Position numbers and translations under genes: made by a program. Shown in pieces: positions 23,733-35,608 of a stretch of DNA of 64,000 bases (within the stretch, counting starts at the first letter, position 1; each line of letters starts with the position of its first letter). The notes under the pieces were generated by a model. The model was given only the letters and a program-made list of their open reading frames with translations. It was not told where the DNA came from and searched no databases. Source of the stretch: Neckera pumila. Its lineage: Eukaryota; Streptophyta; Bryopsida; Hypnales; Neckeraceae. The stretch is from NCBI GenBank assembly GCA_963969595.1, contig OZ018410.1, positions 28,958,913-29,022,912 on the forward strand, written 5' to 3'.

Positions 23733-26700
23733 CTATTGGTTTTTATTAATACAAAACGGTTGGACAACATAGTTCGGCCGTTTCGGATCTCGTTGGTTTC
23801 TCTCTTCTATCGTCAAGATATGTTTCTTTCCTTTCTTATTGCGTCTGCGTGCTGCTTCAATTGGTGATTCTGTAGGAGCGGCCGGAGCAGACGTCAACGA
23901 AGGTTGAGTACTTAGTTGAGTGGGTGGTGGTGCTGAGGCATGGTCTCCTTCATCCACGGCTTGGACTGGCCCCTGATGAATTGGCGGCCTCGAGGAAGAT
24001 GGTTCTGATGTCAAGGGCGTCGTACCGACATGTACTGGCGCTCTTTGATGTGATGGCGTAATACGATGTACATTCATAAGAATGCCAAGGGGCGCATCTG
24101 AATTGTACTCCCCCAATTCCATCGTTGCAACCACTAGAATCGACGCAGTGGTACGTACTAAAGGAATTGGATGTCCCACATCTTCACCTTCTTCCATTGG
24201 TGTTTCTTGTTCTTCATTTCCACTTGCCCTATTGATGCGTGTACTACTTTGGAGGTTCTTGCCTCTATTTGGATTCAAAGGAACTGGTATGGGAGATCTT
24301 GCAGGCTCTTCAACCACTGGCACTTGAATATTTGCACCTTCATTGTTGGGCTCCGAAATGGTTGAGCTTCTTGGAGGTGAAAACGCGAATGGATCTACAT
24401 TCCATGCAGACACATGAGGAGATCGAGGGCGCACCAGGTTTTCTTCTCTACGCTCTATGTCCTCCTCTAAGTGTACGTCATCCTCTAAAGGCATTTCCTC
24501 CTGTAAGGAAACGTTTCGCGCTGCTAGAAAGACTTGGTCTCTATGTCGTGGGGGATTGACATCAACATTCCTCTGCTGAAACGTAGTTGCACGCGGTTGT
24601 CGTGTAGGGCAAACTTCGTCTGCTGCAGGGCGAATGAGTTGAGCCCAAGGATTTCCATCCAAACGCTCCCTTTCCAAAACAGCATTATCACGCCTAAGGG
24701 CATAGGTTGAAGTGTCGGAGTCTTCAAACCCTGAAGATAGTGGCTCTTCATTTTCTTCATCCGTCAAACCATCCACAAGGTATTTTTCATAGAAAAGAGC
24801 TGGATTTTGTCCACATTTCTCACGTCCAAATTTGTTGTTCGTGTAGATGTACACCAGTGCTTCTGCCTTAGCCAAGGTTAGTCAATTTCGCACTTTGTTG
24901 TGTACAAACAAATTCATGTTCCAATTCCTCTCGCATGATGACGCTGAGCACGTCAACGACAGTACTTTCTTTGCTATTTTCGGAAGAGCGTTACCACCCG
25001 TTTGATTCCACCACTGATGAGGTAATAGAGTACGATCCCCAGAGATATCGAGAGCCTCCACCAAACGATTGAAAGGGCCTGTCTTCTCCGTAAATTCAGT
25101 CCATTCAGCCATAGCTTCTTAAACATCTACATTCACTGACCGGCCTAGACCTCATATGACTCGATTCAAGGCTCGCTTGGCATCCCCGTCATTATGAAGC
25201 TCTTCTAGATCTTGCAAATACGGGTTCAATAATGCCTGTGCATAATGCAAGTCTGTCTTCATCAATTTCCATCGAGCTTTGAAGTTCTTCTCAAACATCC
25301 TCGCAGTGACAGGGTCTAGAAAAAATGGCGGCTGCAAAAGAGAATAGACGTATTGTCAAAGCCTCTTCAATACTATCCAAGCATTAGGCATTGCTAGAGT
25401 TTTGCCATCAAACACTCTAAGAGCTTCAAGTGCTGGCTGCATCAGGTGCTTGAAATTCTCACATTCCGTCCAAAACGCTTTTGAACGAATGTCCTCTCGT
25501 ACGTTTCGTGCTTGACGTGCAATATTGTGCTCGTTCCTTCTGGATGCCGAAGATTGCTCAAAGGGCGTAAATTTGTCATCTCCCAGTATGAGGTGCAATG
25601 CTTGCCTGACCTCCACCAAACGGTCTATCATGAGGAAGTAAACTGCAAAGCGTGTAGAGCTAGGAAGTCTCAACGACAACTTTGGTGAGTACTTCCAAAA
25701 AAGAGCCAAAGTAAGATGATACTTTTTGACAAATACCACAATTCCTTTACATCTTTCCACCAAAATCTTCACCCGTGGTTCCTTCCCCCAATCTTCTACA
25801 AGTAAATCCAGGATGTGTGCAGCACATCCTTGCAAATACATGTGAGGATAAATTTCATTCAGCTTGGCTAAGGTCCCCGTCATTACTGAGGCATTGTCTG
25901 TACACAGTTGAACAACATTTGCAGGGCCAATTTCTTCAATGTATTTTGCCATCACATTTGTTGTGTAGGCAATGTCCTTCTTTTCTCCAGTGGTGTCAAC
26001 CGATCCCAAAAAGACATCACCAGCAGGGCAGACAAGCATTACGTTCATCAACGGACGGCTGTTCGTATTAAACCAGCCATCTGAAGAAATTGTTGCTCCG
26101 TATTGAGTGATAGAGTTCTTTATACGCTCAGAGACCCTGATCTTAACTGCATCAAACTTATTATCTATCATCTTCGTACGCACCGCATTGTAAGATGGTG
26201 GGTGGTAGACAAATCCAACTGCTGCAGTTTCCTTCACCGCTTTCACAAAGGCCGGATGACACACAATGTTGAATGCAATATTTGCTTCATAAAAAAAAGA
26301 TGCCCACAACTTGTCCAACTTCTGTCTAGTGCACACCTGTAATGCCTCATCCATACTCCACTGACAAGAAACCTGCGGCGTAATTCTCCTTCTTTCTACT
26401 GTTGTCGGCGTGGAATCTACGGAATCCGCATTGATAGGCGCTGGTTCAATTGGTTCCGCTTCATTGGCTGACTTGACCACAGCAGGCTCCACAATTGGAA
26501 CATCCGGATCAAAATTTGCCGCTTCTACTTCATCCAAAACCATTTCCTTTGGAACAACACCTCCACAATTCCGAAACTTTTGCAATACTGCATGTGGAAT
26601 TCGTGGACAACGTTCAGATGTGGATGAGCCACCATATCCAAAGTGAAAGAATGCCCTCTTACGCACGAACACTTTGGTCCAACCGCAAAAAACACATGAT

Positions 26701-26816
26701 CTCGAGTTTGCACTTAAGCCATCGACTACTTCCAACTGCAACCAAGGGTCCCACTCTCTGGTAGCCCTTTTGGTGTTGTTTAGCGACACCCTTCTTTGAA
26801 CATCCCGCTCCACCAT
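23733..26816 (-). pseudogene. hAT superfamily transposase with long C-terminal tail
   Basis: One minus-strand frame of about 1,028 codons from ATG at 26,816. An N-terminal zinc-binding segment has Cys-rich CVFCGW near residue 41. A DUF659-like block follows from about residue 215 (AVRTKMIDNKF, ISSDGWFNTNSRPLMNV, CTDNASVM, GCAAHILDLL). The hAT dimerisation block lies near residue 600 (WWNQTGGNALPKIAKKVLSL, SCERNWN, LTLAKAEALVYIY). It is followed by ~350 residues of acidic, Pro/Ser-rich sequence ending in a basic KKGKKHILTIEER motif. Four in-frame nonsense codons (25,356; 25,152; one near 25,125; 24,882) look like C-to-T changes. No frameshift was seen, so it decayed recently or slowly. Its own terminal repeats were not found. 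Confidence 0.85.
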
Positions 26817-27040
26817 AGGCAGGATTTTCAATGCCTTTCACCCGAAAAAAGACTTACCAATCCAAATGACCAATAGAAAGAAGTTATGACAAAGCCACTT
26901 GCCGCAGGACTTTTTCAAAGCCCTTAAAGCAAAGTGGTTGCCCCTCAAAGACTTAAACGTACGCAAGAAGCCTCTTTCAAAGGTTCCAGACAAGAGTTTG
27001 TCAACAAAGCAAGGTGAAAAAAAAATTGCCACCCTTTGGC

Positions 27041-27047
27041 TTTTATA
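27041..27047 (-). promoter_or_regulatory. TATA box of the hAT gene
   Basis: TATAAAA on the minus strand (TTCTATAAAAGCC), about 230 bp upstream of the hAT ATG and just below the GCGACCGCGGGTC cluster. Confidence 0.5.
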
Positions 27048-27099
27048 GAATTATAGTCCCATTGCCCTTTGACTCAAGGTCGCTCCTTCAGCAACATGG

Positions 27100-27655
27100 G
27101 GCAACTACGGGTCCATAATTACTTCACATAGGGCGCATGTGGCTGAGGGGGCAACCGCGGATCCAGACGGGGCAAACGCGGGTGCTAAAGGGGCGACTGC
27201 CACTATAAGAAACCCGTGTTTTAGGTGACGTTAGCATAACCTAAGTAGACGCATTTTTGTGGACGCAAAATAAAACAACTTGTGTTTTTATGTCAATAAC
27301 AATGTTTAATGTAACATCCAGATGTTACATTAAACATTGTTATTGACATAAAAACACAAGTTGTTTTATTTTGCATCCACAAAAATGCGTCTACTTAGGT
27401 TATGCTAACGTCACCTAAAACGCGGTTTTCTTGTAGTGTGCGGGTCCAGAAGGGGCGATTGCGGGTCCAAAAGGAGCAACTGCGGGTCCCAAATGTGGCG
27501 ATTGCGGGTTCAGATGGGCGAGCGCCGGATCCCAATCTAGGCAACCGTGTGTCCCAAAATTGGCAAAGTCGAATCCAAAAGGGACAAATTTGGGTCCAAC
27601 TAGTGCAAACTCGGATCCTCTGGTGCGACCGCTGATGCGGAATCGGCAACCACGT
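27100..27655 (+). repeat. GCGACCGCGGGTC minisatellite, array 2, upstream of hAT
   Basis: Degenerate copies such as GGGGCAACCGCGGATCCAG and GGGGCGATTGCGGGTCC fill 27,100-27,200 and 27,439-27,655. A foldback MITE interrupts them. In the direction of the hAT gene the motif reads GACCCGCGGTCGC, as at the other genes. Confidence 0.75.
27201..27438. mobile_element. CACTA-type foldback MITE, 238 bp
   Basis: Ends are CACTATAAGAAA and TTTTCTTGTAGTG, with 3-bp duplication TGC on both sides (27,198-27,200 and 27,439-27,441). Almost the whole element is one palindrome centred on GTAACATCCAGATGTTAC, with arms of about 115 bp that are nearly identical. It would fold into a long hairpin. Non-coding. Confidence 0.92.
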
Positions 27656-27926
27656 GTCCCTACATCGAATAATCTACTAATTTAATGGATTGTTTAGAAT
27701 GCCAGCATTATTGTAGAAACTTACAATTTTATGTAATTCTGAAATCTAGAATCACGTGCACTACTTTTGGCAATTCAAATACCCTAAACTCTTGTATGTA
27801 TAAAAGTCATAGTCCTTTTTTGAGCTTTAAGAACTTGGTTTATCTTAGTCACAAAGACAACTTCCTAATTAGAATTGTTATAATTCAAATGTCATATCTA
27901 TAAATTAATGTAGCCATCTTAAAATT
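27656..27926. other. Short intergenic stretch
   Basis: No gene or repeat boundary was recognised. Confidence 0.4.
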
Positions 27927-28568
27927 GTACACCCTAAAGGCACAAAAGCTATTTCAGCCTCTCAAAATTTATTCGAAATTGAATATGAAGTCAATACATT
28001 AATCATTTGTATCCATATAAAAAAAATTGTAATCGTACAAACTCTTTGCAGACATGTTAGAGATCACATAAGAAAAGAAAACACAAGAATATTCTTTAGA
28101 AATTGAAAGATTAAAATATTTGAACATGAGGGTATTAAAACTGAAAAAATATTTTGATCTACTTTTTTGATGTCAACTCTTTGAAGTTCGGCACCCAACA
28201 ATTAGAGGTTATATGGCCTAGTACGGGTAACCCCAATCAATTTACAATTTTCCAAAATCTTCCCAACAAATTTTGAAATAGATTCCTAGTGTAAATTTTT
28301 CTCAAAGACCTTGTGTATTTGAGGCTCATTTTCAAGAGCCTACTATTGTACGGGCAATTAAGATTGCACTAGGAATACTCGCACAAAATCTTGAATACAT
28401 ATACCATAGTCACTCATTTTTTCAATCAGGTTTAGGATGCTACAACTGAACTTCACAAAGAGATCTCAAAAAATATATAATGCTAAAAATAGAAATCTAA
28501 TAGGATTGCATTTAACTTCAAAATACCCTTGACACCACTTCTGGGTGCCTCGGACATTTAGTGGTTAA
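27927..28568 (+). mobile_element. TTAA MITE, type C
   Basis: Begins near ACCCTAAAGGCAC and ends CGGACATTTAGTGGTTAA at 28,568, where P7 abuts and shares the TTAA. Internal words (GACATGTTAGAGATCACATA, TTGTGTATTTGAGGCTCATTTTC) recur in reverse at 32.2-34.1 kb and forward at 39.37-40.03 kb. Non-coding. The left limit is approximate. Confidence 0.65.
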
Positions 28569-29510
28569 CCCCTAAAGGACCAAACATTTTTTTTGGCAAC
28601 ATAGCGATTTTGGGCCGCTCACTACAAATGGAATTTTTTTTTTCCTCTTCAAAATCTGAACACAAAATGTATCCGAGGAGTAGTTTTAAGGCCCAACAAT
28701 TATCATAACATTTGAAAACAAGGGTAAAAAGTTATTGCATGATATTTAGTTTTATTTGATCTTTGGGCAACCCAAGCCTCGGCTAGCAAAAAATGATTAT
28801 TTAAAAACCACTTTCTTTAAAAATAAAAATTTGAAATAGGTTCTTAAGATTTATATGCACGCGGAAAGCTTTGAATCATTCCATATTGATCAATGAGCCA
28901 AAACTTATGAGGATTCCTAGTTAGAGGATAGTCATAGAATCTCTACTTAGAAAAAAGGTGAAGTCATTTATTTCACTCAATTTTCTATATTTTTTAAAAA
29001 GAATAGAATCATTGGGTGTAGATTATTTATTTTTACATTATAATTGTTGGGATTGGCATTTTTCCAGTCCGTAATAGAATTCCTTACAATTTAGTATTTT
29101 GAATCATTCTCTACTGCTGGCTACTTACTAATTTTTTCGTAGATGCTGTACAATTCGAAATGATCTTAAATTTTTCAAGCATGTAGCCAACTTGCCTTCA
29201 AGAATGAATCTAAAGAGTTACCACCATTTTGGACATTTCTTCAATCAAATGTGATCCTTGGAAGCGTAGTTGCACGATTTCTCGTAGGGACAAAAAAAAG
29301 ATTTTCGTCAATTTGAATGCAATTATATTGCAATTTACATGGTGGAAAATTTTGAAATTATTTGCACATCTTCTCAAACCATTTTACTACAATATCCTAC
29401 GGTTATATGTGTCCAAAAATGTTTTTTTCCCAAAATTTAGTACTTGTACTAGAAATGACAATTTTGGAGCAATTTTGATGAAAACATAGTTACAAACCTT
29501 TAGGGGTTCA
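28565..29510 (-). mobile_element. TTAA MITE, type B in reverse (P7)
   Basis: TTAA-CCCCTAAAGGACC at 28,565; the right end is ACCTTTAGGGG with TTCA in place of TTAA. The right part is the P1/P4 arm (TAGCCAACTTGCC, CATTTTGGACATTT, TTGCAATTTACATGG). Non-coding. Confidence 0.75.
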
Positions 29511-30057
29511 AGTTACAGGGCATTGGATGGACACCCCTATAAATCTGTGGCTTCTCAAAATGCATTTCTAAATTCTAATGTCCTATATTTTGGGCTAATT
29601 GCACACCACCTTTCATAAAATCACTATGAATGCCATAAAATAATATCTTTGCAAATAACATTAAATCCGTTCAAATATGGAAGGGCCTTCGCATGTTTTT
29701 AATCTAATGATTGTATTTAGGGCTTTCAAATACTTTATTTATATATTGAAGGACTTCCATGGGCTCTATATTACTCATAATATCATATAAATAAATTGAC
29801 AGAAATTCATGAATACAGTAATGACATCATTTACAAGAAAATACATTTTTATTCATGAAAGATCAACACAGATTTGACATACTTTTGGTCAAAAGAATGT
29901 CCAAAATTTATACCAAAATTTTATATATACACACGTTTAGAAATTACAGTCATACAAAAATCTACCACCCTAATCAAGCAACATCCATGTAGAGTTTGTA
30001 GACTTTATCTGCCACTTTCTTCATTGCTCATTCATGTGCTCTTTCGTTGCCTTCTCC
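29511..30057. other. Intergenic, 3' flank of the coiled-coil gene
   Basis: AT-rich. No gene, repeat terminus or clear polyadenylation signal was singled out. Confidence 0.4.
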
Positions 30058-31620
30058 TTAAAGACCTGCTCTTGCGCGGGCCATCTCCTTCAAGACCTGC
30101 TCTTCCTCAACTTGCCACTGTTTGAAAGAAATCGGAACCATCCTCTTGTTCTTGATAAAAAAAGGCTTGAACATTTTGTTAAATGAAATGTATTGCTTCT
30201 TCCATTTAATGCTCTTTTCATATTCCACTTCCAACATCTTCAAAGAATCCCACATTTCTTTCAATTCAACGAATTCTGATGGAGACGTCTGTTGTTGCCC
30301 ATCCACATTCGCCACATCAAACTCCAAAGTCCTGGCAAGGGGGGCTTTATCTTTCATGGAATGGAGGTGATTCAACCTAGATTGAGCTACCTCCAAACTT
30401 TGCCTTTTGTCATTGCCCCAAATCTCTTCCATCCTACAATTTTCCATTATTTTGTGTAGTTCTTTCTTTTTGACTTGCTTTGGATTGGAACTTGATCCTC
30501 CATCTTGCCCTTTATTGAATGTTAGATAGAACTCTTCCAGCCTGGCCATCTCTTATTGTTGAATAGCTAAACGAGTGAGGCCAGCACCTATTAGTTCTTG
30601 TAAACTGTGCACGTCGTCAGTCTCAATATCCTTTGTGGTCATGTCCAGTAGAATTTGACACTCCATATTTTTTTCTTCTATTTGAGCAAGAAGATCCTTC
30701 AATTGCGCCTTGTACTTTTCCTTCATTGATTTCTTGCTAGGCTCATTGTATACCAATTCATCTGGTTCTCCACGGGGAACTACCTCTGGAATCCAATCAT
30801 CAACTTCATCCTCATGCCACTTTAACATTAAGAGCGAGGTGGGCTCCGGTTCAATCTCAAAATAAAAATCATCCTGAGCCATTTCTCTCAAGCGTGCTTC
30901 CACATGTTGCTCCGCTTCATGAATTAAGAGATGAGAGACATGCATTGGTTCCACCATTGCAAGAGGTTCCACGTCCATGGGAACGTCCCCTCTTACATTC
31001 TCTCCTTCAAATACTACCAACGCTGTATTTTCGTCCAATGTTGTTTCTTCCATTGGAGAAATGGGATCCAGAGTATCTTCCTCCATCGAGTCGTCAGAGC
31101 TTGACCAAACGTAGTCTTCATCTGCCGCTCCTTCTACAATGTGCTTCATAGGCCCCAATCCATCTCGTGGATTAATTGAAAGGGGTGCCCTCGGAATGTC
31201 TTTGGTAGTTGGTATGACTAGCTTCTTTGATGCCTTCATGCTACGCCAATCCATCGTTCGTTCCAACACCAATTCTGCATACACCATTTGGCAAATACCC
31301 ATTGAAACTTCACTCCTTATTACTTTGTCCGTTCTGTACAACCATCGGTGCACTTCGATACATCGTTGTACAAATGCATCATCCTTGCAATAATGAAGAT
31401 TTGCAAGGTTTTGATTCAAGTGAATCTTGTGCCGATAATAAGGAAAAGGTTTGTCGATGTGGCACCATCCCAGAAATGTCTTGCACATTGGCAAGGTCCA
31501 ATCTCCTTCCATAGCGCGCCATCCGTGAAATACCTTGTTCCCAGGGTCAAGTAGGACTCGTCGATTTCTGTCGTGGCGATCCCCTTTCTTCTTTGTCTTC
31601 TTCACTTTTGGAGGGGCCAT
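30058..31620 (-). pseudogene. Unrecognised GWR/WCHI coiled-coil protein, paralog 1
   Basis: About 521 codons from ATG at 31,620, with one in-frame TAA at 30,553-30,555. The basic N-terminus (KVKKTKKKGDRHDRNRR) is followed by a ~150-residue block with FHGWR, WCHIDKPFPYYRHKIHLNQN, LHYCKD and CQMVYAELVLERTMDWRSMK. A long acidic region comes next (SSDDSMEEDTLDP). Two probable helical coiled-coil stretches close the protein (KEKYKAQLKDLLAQIEEKN; FVELKEMWDSLKMLEVEYEK). The conserved block is shared with 41,624-43,113. I do not recognise the family; no catalytic motif is visible. Array 3 lies about 370 bp upstream. Confidence 0.75.
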
Positions 31621-31986
31621 CACGGAAGATTACGGTGGAAATGAAGTTCGCTGAAATCTAACAAAGAGCTACACTATGCGAAAGGTGTATCTGCAACTCT
31701 TTATTATGTTCACATGTGCCCTAAATGCAATTTCAGCAATTACATCAACACTTTTGCATTCACAATATGCAAACAAGTGTACTTTTCAGAATAATCTAAA
31801 CGTCTACAGTGCGTGTGGGTACCTAGACGGTGGTGCAAAGGGTGAAGACCTAAATTTCTAGCACACGAGCACGCATCCAGACGCTGCAAGGCGGATGGAA
31901 GATAGAGTGCAGTGCTAGAAATGATGAGGAAAATAGGTAGAATTGCTTTTAATACACGAAATCGCCCTAGGCGAGTGCAATGGTTA

Positions 31987-32140
31987 GGGCGACCGCGGGT
32001 CCTAGGCGTGTGTGTGGGTAAGGCGACCGCGAGTCTTCAGCAACTGCGGGTCAAGGAGGGGCGACTGCAGGTCAGGGAGGGGCGACAGCTGGTCAGGGAG
32101 GGGCAACCGCGGGTCAGGATAGGGCGACCGCGAGTCAGGA
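31987..32140 (+). repeat. GCGACCGCGGGTC minisatellite, array 3
   Basis: About seven copies such as GGCGACCGCGGGTCC and GGGGCGACTGCAGGTCAGG, spaced roughly 20-25 bp, upstream of the minus-strand gene starting at 31,620. Confidence 0.8.
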
Positions 32141-32540
32141 AATATGACCAATCCCACCCTGTACATAGGAGGGAATCCATTTGAATTCAAACTTTCAAAA
32201 TCCCCCCCAAAAAAAACTATACAACTAGCCCTTAATTGCCCAAGGCACCAAAATTTGGTGTTTGCCATACAAAGAAGTTAAATAAAACGTAACCAAGTTT
32301 AAACTTTTATTATATTTATATTTATGGAAAGATTATTCAAAAACTCTAGTTTCAATATCATAAGTCCAATTTTGAAAATAAATGATAGTGATTTTTCTAT
32401 TTTTGTTTTTGTGCAAGGGTACCCATTGCATTCTTGACTTCACGTACTACTGGGCGCTCTTTTAAATGACCCTCAAATACACTAGGACCTAAAGGAAAAA
32501 ATCACATTTAGAGATCATTTAAACAAACTGTAGAATACAT

Positions 32541-33750
32541 TTTAATCCCTAATTCTAGTGTTTGCAAAACTTTCAAATTAACCCCTAAAGTCCCATTGTC
32601 CCTACGGGGGACAAAATGGATTTTGGGCAGGTTCCTTTGAGCTCAATTTTTATTGGAACTTTCTGAAACTTTTCCATAAGATGGAAAAAATTATTAGCTA
32701 TTGGGGAATGTAACTTTTATTTCAATCGGTGCCTAGGAGCAAAAGTTATGCCCAAATAAGCTCAGAACAGAGGAGAAGAGGCAGCAAATCAATTTTGCAA
32801 AAAATATAATTTAATTTTTTTAATTTTTTTTCCTTATAGATTATATTTTTGCCTACTTGGGAAGCTTTGATTCATTTCATTTGGATTTTTTAGGAGAAAG
32901 TTATGGACAATCTTGTATTTCGGGCAATAAGAGCATCTTCTTGAAAAAAACTTTTTCTTTCACTTTGAATATTGATATCTTTCAATCCGTATGGTCAAAC
33001 ATCACAAAATTTTTACTACATGATATGTAAAAAGTTTAGTACAAGATCCTGTGGTTAGTTTCAAAAAAAAATATTTTTTCTGATCTTTTAGATGAATGCA
33101 ACAAAAGTAGCAGTTTTGAATGATTTTGGATAGAAAAATGGCCTTGGAACTTTAGGGGTTAAATAAAAACTCACGAAGTTGCTATTTCTAGTAGGTTGTA
33201 TTTTTGGAAAGTTATTCATGAAGTCTAGTTCTAGTATCAAAAATCCGATCTTCATAATAAATTATAGTCATTTTTCTATACAAGGTTTTGTGCAAGGATA
33301 TAAATTGCAATCTTGACTTCCCGTAGTATTAAGAGTTCTTAGAAATGAGCCTCAAATACAAGAAGAGTTGAGGAAAAAATCACATTCAAAACTCATTTAA
33401 AACCCTTGTAGAGTAGATTTTGACTAGCTATAAATTTATTGGAGTTATTCATGTTAGGCACTTAAACCTTATATTTTTTGGGTCATCATTTTTTTAGGTT
33501 TTAGTTATGAAAATTGAATGGAAATTTTTTCACAATTTCAATACAGTCATGGTCAAATGTTATAATATTTCAACTTATAAGCAATATTGTTGGATTTCTT
33601 CTTCCTATGTAATCCCTAATATGTCTAGTTTGAATTTCTACGGCTACAATTTAAAATAGATTGATATACTTTATCAAAATGTGGGCCTTTTGTTAAATTT
33701 AGAACAAATTCCTAGAGGCTCCAAACAAGCCTTGGGCATTTACGGGTTAA
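32541..33750 (-). mobile_element. TTAA MITE, type C (C2), nested in C1
   Basis: Begins at TTAATCCCTAATT near 32,543 and ends GGGCATTTACGGGTTAA at 33,750. P8 sits at an internal TTAA that corresponds to the GAAGTTAAAT site still intact in C1. Confidence 0.65.
32578..33162 (+). mobile_element. TTAA MITE, type A, internally deleted (P8), nested in C2
   Basis: TTAA at both ends with CCCCTAAAGTCCC and GGAACTTTAGGGG, but only 585 bp. The middle block containing CTCACCATTGGGATTA is missing. Confidence 0.85.
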
Positions 33751-34214
33751 GAAGTCACAAATTGATTGGGTTTTTTCATGATAGGACTTTAATCCTCATA
33801 TTTTTTTTTGAGTCCCGACCTTCAATTTGATGTTTTACTTGTGAAAAGTGAATTAAATTTTTTTTCATAGTTTGAACACAGTCATGCTCAAACATTATAA
33901 GCTTCAAACTTATAAGTGATTTTGTCGTGTTTAGGCTTACTTTGTGATCTCTACGTGTTTAATTTGAACTTTGAAGGGTTACATACGTACGGATATCCAA
34001 AAAGAGATATAATAAAACTTCTCAAAATGTTGGCTTTCTCCATAGATTAGGGCAAAGTTATAGAGGCTTCAAACAGCCTTTGGGCATTTACTGGAGAATG
34101 GTAATTCTATTTGGAAAACCAATTCATTCATGCAACGAGTGAGGAGTTCATTTTTTGAAAGTGAAGAGAAAATATATTAGAAAAGGGAGGAAATACATTC
34201 AAGGTGGCACCCCT

Positions 34215-35147
34215 TTAACCCCTAAAGGACTAAGGCCTTTTTTCTACCAAAAAACTTTCAAAACTGCCATTTCAAGAGCAAAGAGTAAAAAAATTTTAAA
34301 ACTGTTTTTTTTCTTCACATCTAACCGTAGGATCTTATACCTAACTAGTATGAGAATGTGTGGAATAAATTTCAGAATTTTTGACCGCACAGATTGCAAG
34401 ATATTTGCGTTTGAAGTGAAAAAAACAAGCTTTCCAGCACATTGCAGGAGTACATTTTTTGACTTTGAACATTTTTAACTTACATATTTTGCACTACATA
34501 CTTTTGAGCTTTAAATCTTTCTAGTGGAGAATTGAGTTGAGAGTCTAGGAAAAAAAAAGAAATTAAAGAAAACTTAATTTTCATTCTTAAAAAAATTGTG
34601 AAACAGAAGTAGGTACAAGATAGAAGGAAAGTCTAAAATATTAATATCTTTTAGATGGAATTAAAATGCACTAATTCCAATGGTGAGATTGTCCTAGCAC
34701 AAAAACTAAACCATGTGGAACTTTTTTTTTTTTTAAATTGAAAAAATTGCATTCCAAAATGAATCCTACAAGTTATTTTTTTCAAGAAGATGCTCTAATT
34801 GCCCAAAAAACAAGATTGTCCATAACTTTCTCATAAAAAATCCAAATGAAATGAATCAAAGCTTCCCAAATAGTCAAAAATTTAATCTATAAGGAAAAAA
34901 AATTTAAACAAAAAAATTGAATTTTTTGCACATTTTTTTTGCTACCCCCACTCCCCTGTTTTGAACTTATTTGGGCATAACTTTTGTTGCCGGGCACCAA
35001 TTGAAAAAGAAATTATATTCCCACAAAGCTTATCAGTTTTCTATCTCCAAAAAAAGTTTCAAAATATCACGACAAAAATTCAATCCGTAGGTACCTGCCC
35101 GAACTCCCATTTGTCCCCCGAAGGGTCAACAGTCCTTTAGGGGTTAA
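34215..35147 (-). mobile_element. TTAA MITE, type A in reverse (P9)
   Basis: TTAA at both ends, CCCCTAAAGGACT and AGTCCTTTAGGGG, 933 bp. It is the reverse complement of the P5/P11 layout and served as the reference for joining the MITE split by the CACTA element. Confidence 0.9.
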
Positions 35148-35608
35148 TTCATTGGAGTTTTAAATCAAACATCTTCCAACCCAACTCCATTTCTTCTTAA
35201 GTATTACTTTTGAGGAAATTAAACTTTTCCATTGAATTTGACATGTTTTCTGATATTAGCTTATTGGTGAAATATTTGAATAGTTTACCTTTATAGAATT
35301 ATAGGGAAAGTGACATTGACAAGAAATACATTAAGAACTAGAGATATAATACAATCCAAAATTTAAATATATAGGGGATTCATCCCCCAAAAACATATGG
35401 AATAAAACTTTTTCCATTAGAATTACATTATAGGATACATTATATAGGTTCAGTATAGGTTTTACAAGGACCTTTAACTATACAAAGTAATAATAGATTG
35501 TTGACAAAATACTACCTAGGTCTTTACTGACATTAGAGATATAATGGACATCACATTCCATAAATGTAAGATCCAATCTGAGTTCGTGGAGATCTTACCT
35601 TACTCTCT
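35148..35608. other. Intergenic DNA
   Basis: AT-rich; nothing recognised. Confidence 0.4.

Larger units (their letters stand above)
32227..34096 (-). mobile_element. TTAA MITE, type C (C1), outer copy of a three-level nest
   Basis: The left part, 32,227-32,540, starts CCCTTAATTGCCCAAGGCACC. The right part, 33,751-34,096, ends CCTTTGGGCATTTACTGG. The two halves of the type C consensus are separated by copy C2, which itself contains P8. The outer TTAA sites are decayed. Confidence 0.65.
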
